In this document: piece after piece, positions 4,953 through 5,144 of the stretch
Layout: each line of letters opens with the position of its first letter
How positions within the stretch are numbered: the first letter of the stretch is position 1
Assembly: GCA_027030565.1 (NCBI GenBank)
Contig: JALVEU010000044.1
Coordinates: 1 to 5,144 of the forward strand
DNA length: 5,144 nt
Direction: 5' to 3'
DNA from: Gammaproteobacteria bacterium
GTDB lineage: Bacteria > Pseudomonadota > Gammaproteobacteria > JAJDOJ01
Translations under genes and position numbers: made by a program
The notes under the pieces: model-generated
Database searches by the model: none
What the model saw: only the letters and a program-made list of their open reading frames with translations
Told to the model about the DNA's origin: nothing

Positions 4953-5144
4953 GTTTCTTCTGGGAAGGCCCGCTGCCAATTCGACTCAGCACACCCTGTT
5001 CCGGGATGCACAGGCACCCCCGGGTAACCGCCGCGAAGACGCTCGGTGTCGTATCCGAGGCGCAGGGCGCTCCGTTGGCGCCGCCGGTCCCGCCGCACCG
5101 CCTGAAAAACGAAGGTTAACCCCAACGAGATATTCAGCCGCGGG
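4940..5144 (-). CDS. Possible C-terminal end of an upstream minus-strand gene
   Basis: A minus-strand frame enters from the right edge and stops at 4940, giving 67 residues. It begins PRLNISLGLTFVFQ, which looks like a beta strand, then becomes very Arg-rich (RRDRRRQRSALRLGYD). Support: in this frame the third codon positions are heavily G or C for the first 40 or so codons, as in the sure genes, while the other frames crossing the stretch are less biased or hit stops. A second minus-strand frame (AEYLVGVNLRFSGG followed by a Pro/Ala-rich stretch, stop at 4986) looks like an outer-membrane barrel strand plus linker, so a frameshift or the other frame is possible. No family is recognised. Confidence is low because nothing upstream can be seen. 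Confidence 0.3.
   Translation of the reverse strand, partial: PRLNISLGLTFVFQAVRRDRRRQRSALRLGYDTERLRGGYPGVPVHPGTGCAESNWQRAFPEETRSR

Noticed and set aside
4801..5144. Plus-strand frame starting ATG at 4801, with GGGAGG just upstream
   Set aside because: Although open to the edge with a good ribosome-like site, the second half is Arg/Pro/Gly/Ala-rich, and G/C is concentrated at its second codon positions, as expected for the shadow of a minus-strand gene. The purine run is also the complement of promoter-region sequence.
1..5144. CRISPR arrays, insertion sequences, transposase or phage genes
   Set aside because: No regularly spaced direct repeats, no terminal inverted repeats flanking a transposase and no integrase or phage motifs were seen.

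Overview
The window looks like a high-GC (about 60% by eye) proteobacterial chromosome segment. Coding frames strongly prefer G or C at third positions, and all convincing genes read on the minus strand. The proteins resemble those of gammaproteobacteria (a MoxR-type AAA ATPase next to a Sel1-repeat protein; a Roadblock/LC7 protein next to a Ras-like GTPase), but no sequence here fixes the taxon and no search was possible.

Layout, in the direction of transcription (right to left). The right edge (about 4940-5144) may hold the end of a minus-strand gene entering from outside; this is weakly supported. Next comes a roughly 210-bp gap with a perfect 16-bp palindrome and a plausible sigma70-type promoter. 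From 4730 to 1690 runs a compact five-gene group: (1) a 358-residue protein with a degenerate receiver-like N-terminus, a helix-turn-helix-like C-terminal segment and a basic amphipathic tail; (2) a small Ras-like GTPase of the kind seen in CvnD/COG2229 proteins, whose start overlaps the previous stop as ATGA; (3) a 217-residue protein with a probable winged-helix N-terminus and a Roadblock-like C-terminus; (4) a 120-residue canonical Roadblock/LC7 (MglB-like) protein; (5) after 101 bp, a 78-residue helical protein with a strong ribosome binding site and no recognised family. About 740 bp (948-1689) then holds no convincing gene but carries several inverted repeats. The left end has a second, separate pair: a 149-residue Sel1-repeat protein and, 37 bp on, the first 153 residues of a MoxR/AAA_5-type ATPase cut by the window edge.

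How the genes may work together. The five-gene group has the logic of a bacterial GTPase switch: a small GTPase, two Roadblock-fold proteins that could act as regulators or partners, a receiver-like/HTH protein that may recruit or localise the switch (its tail could bind membrane), and a small helical accessory. It recalls the actinobacterial conservons (roadblock, winged-helix DUF742 and GTPase genes beside a sensor kinase), but no histidine kinase is visible and a degenerate receiver-like protein leads the operon. That comparison is inference from motifs and gene order. This group is the most interesting content of the window.
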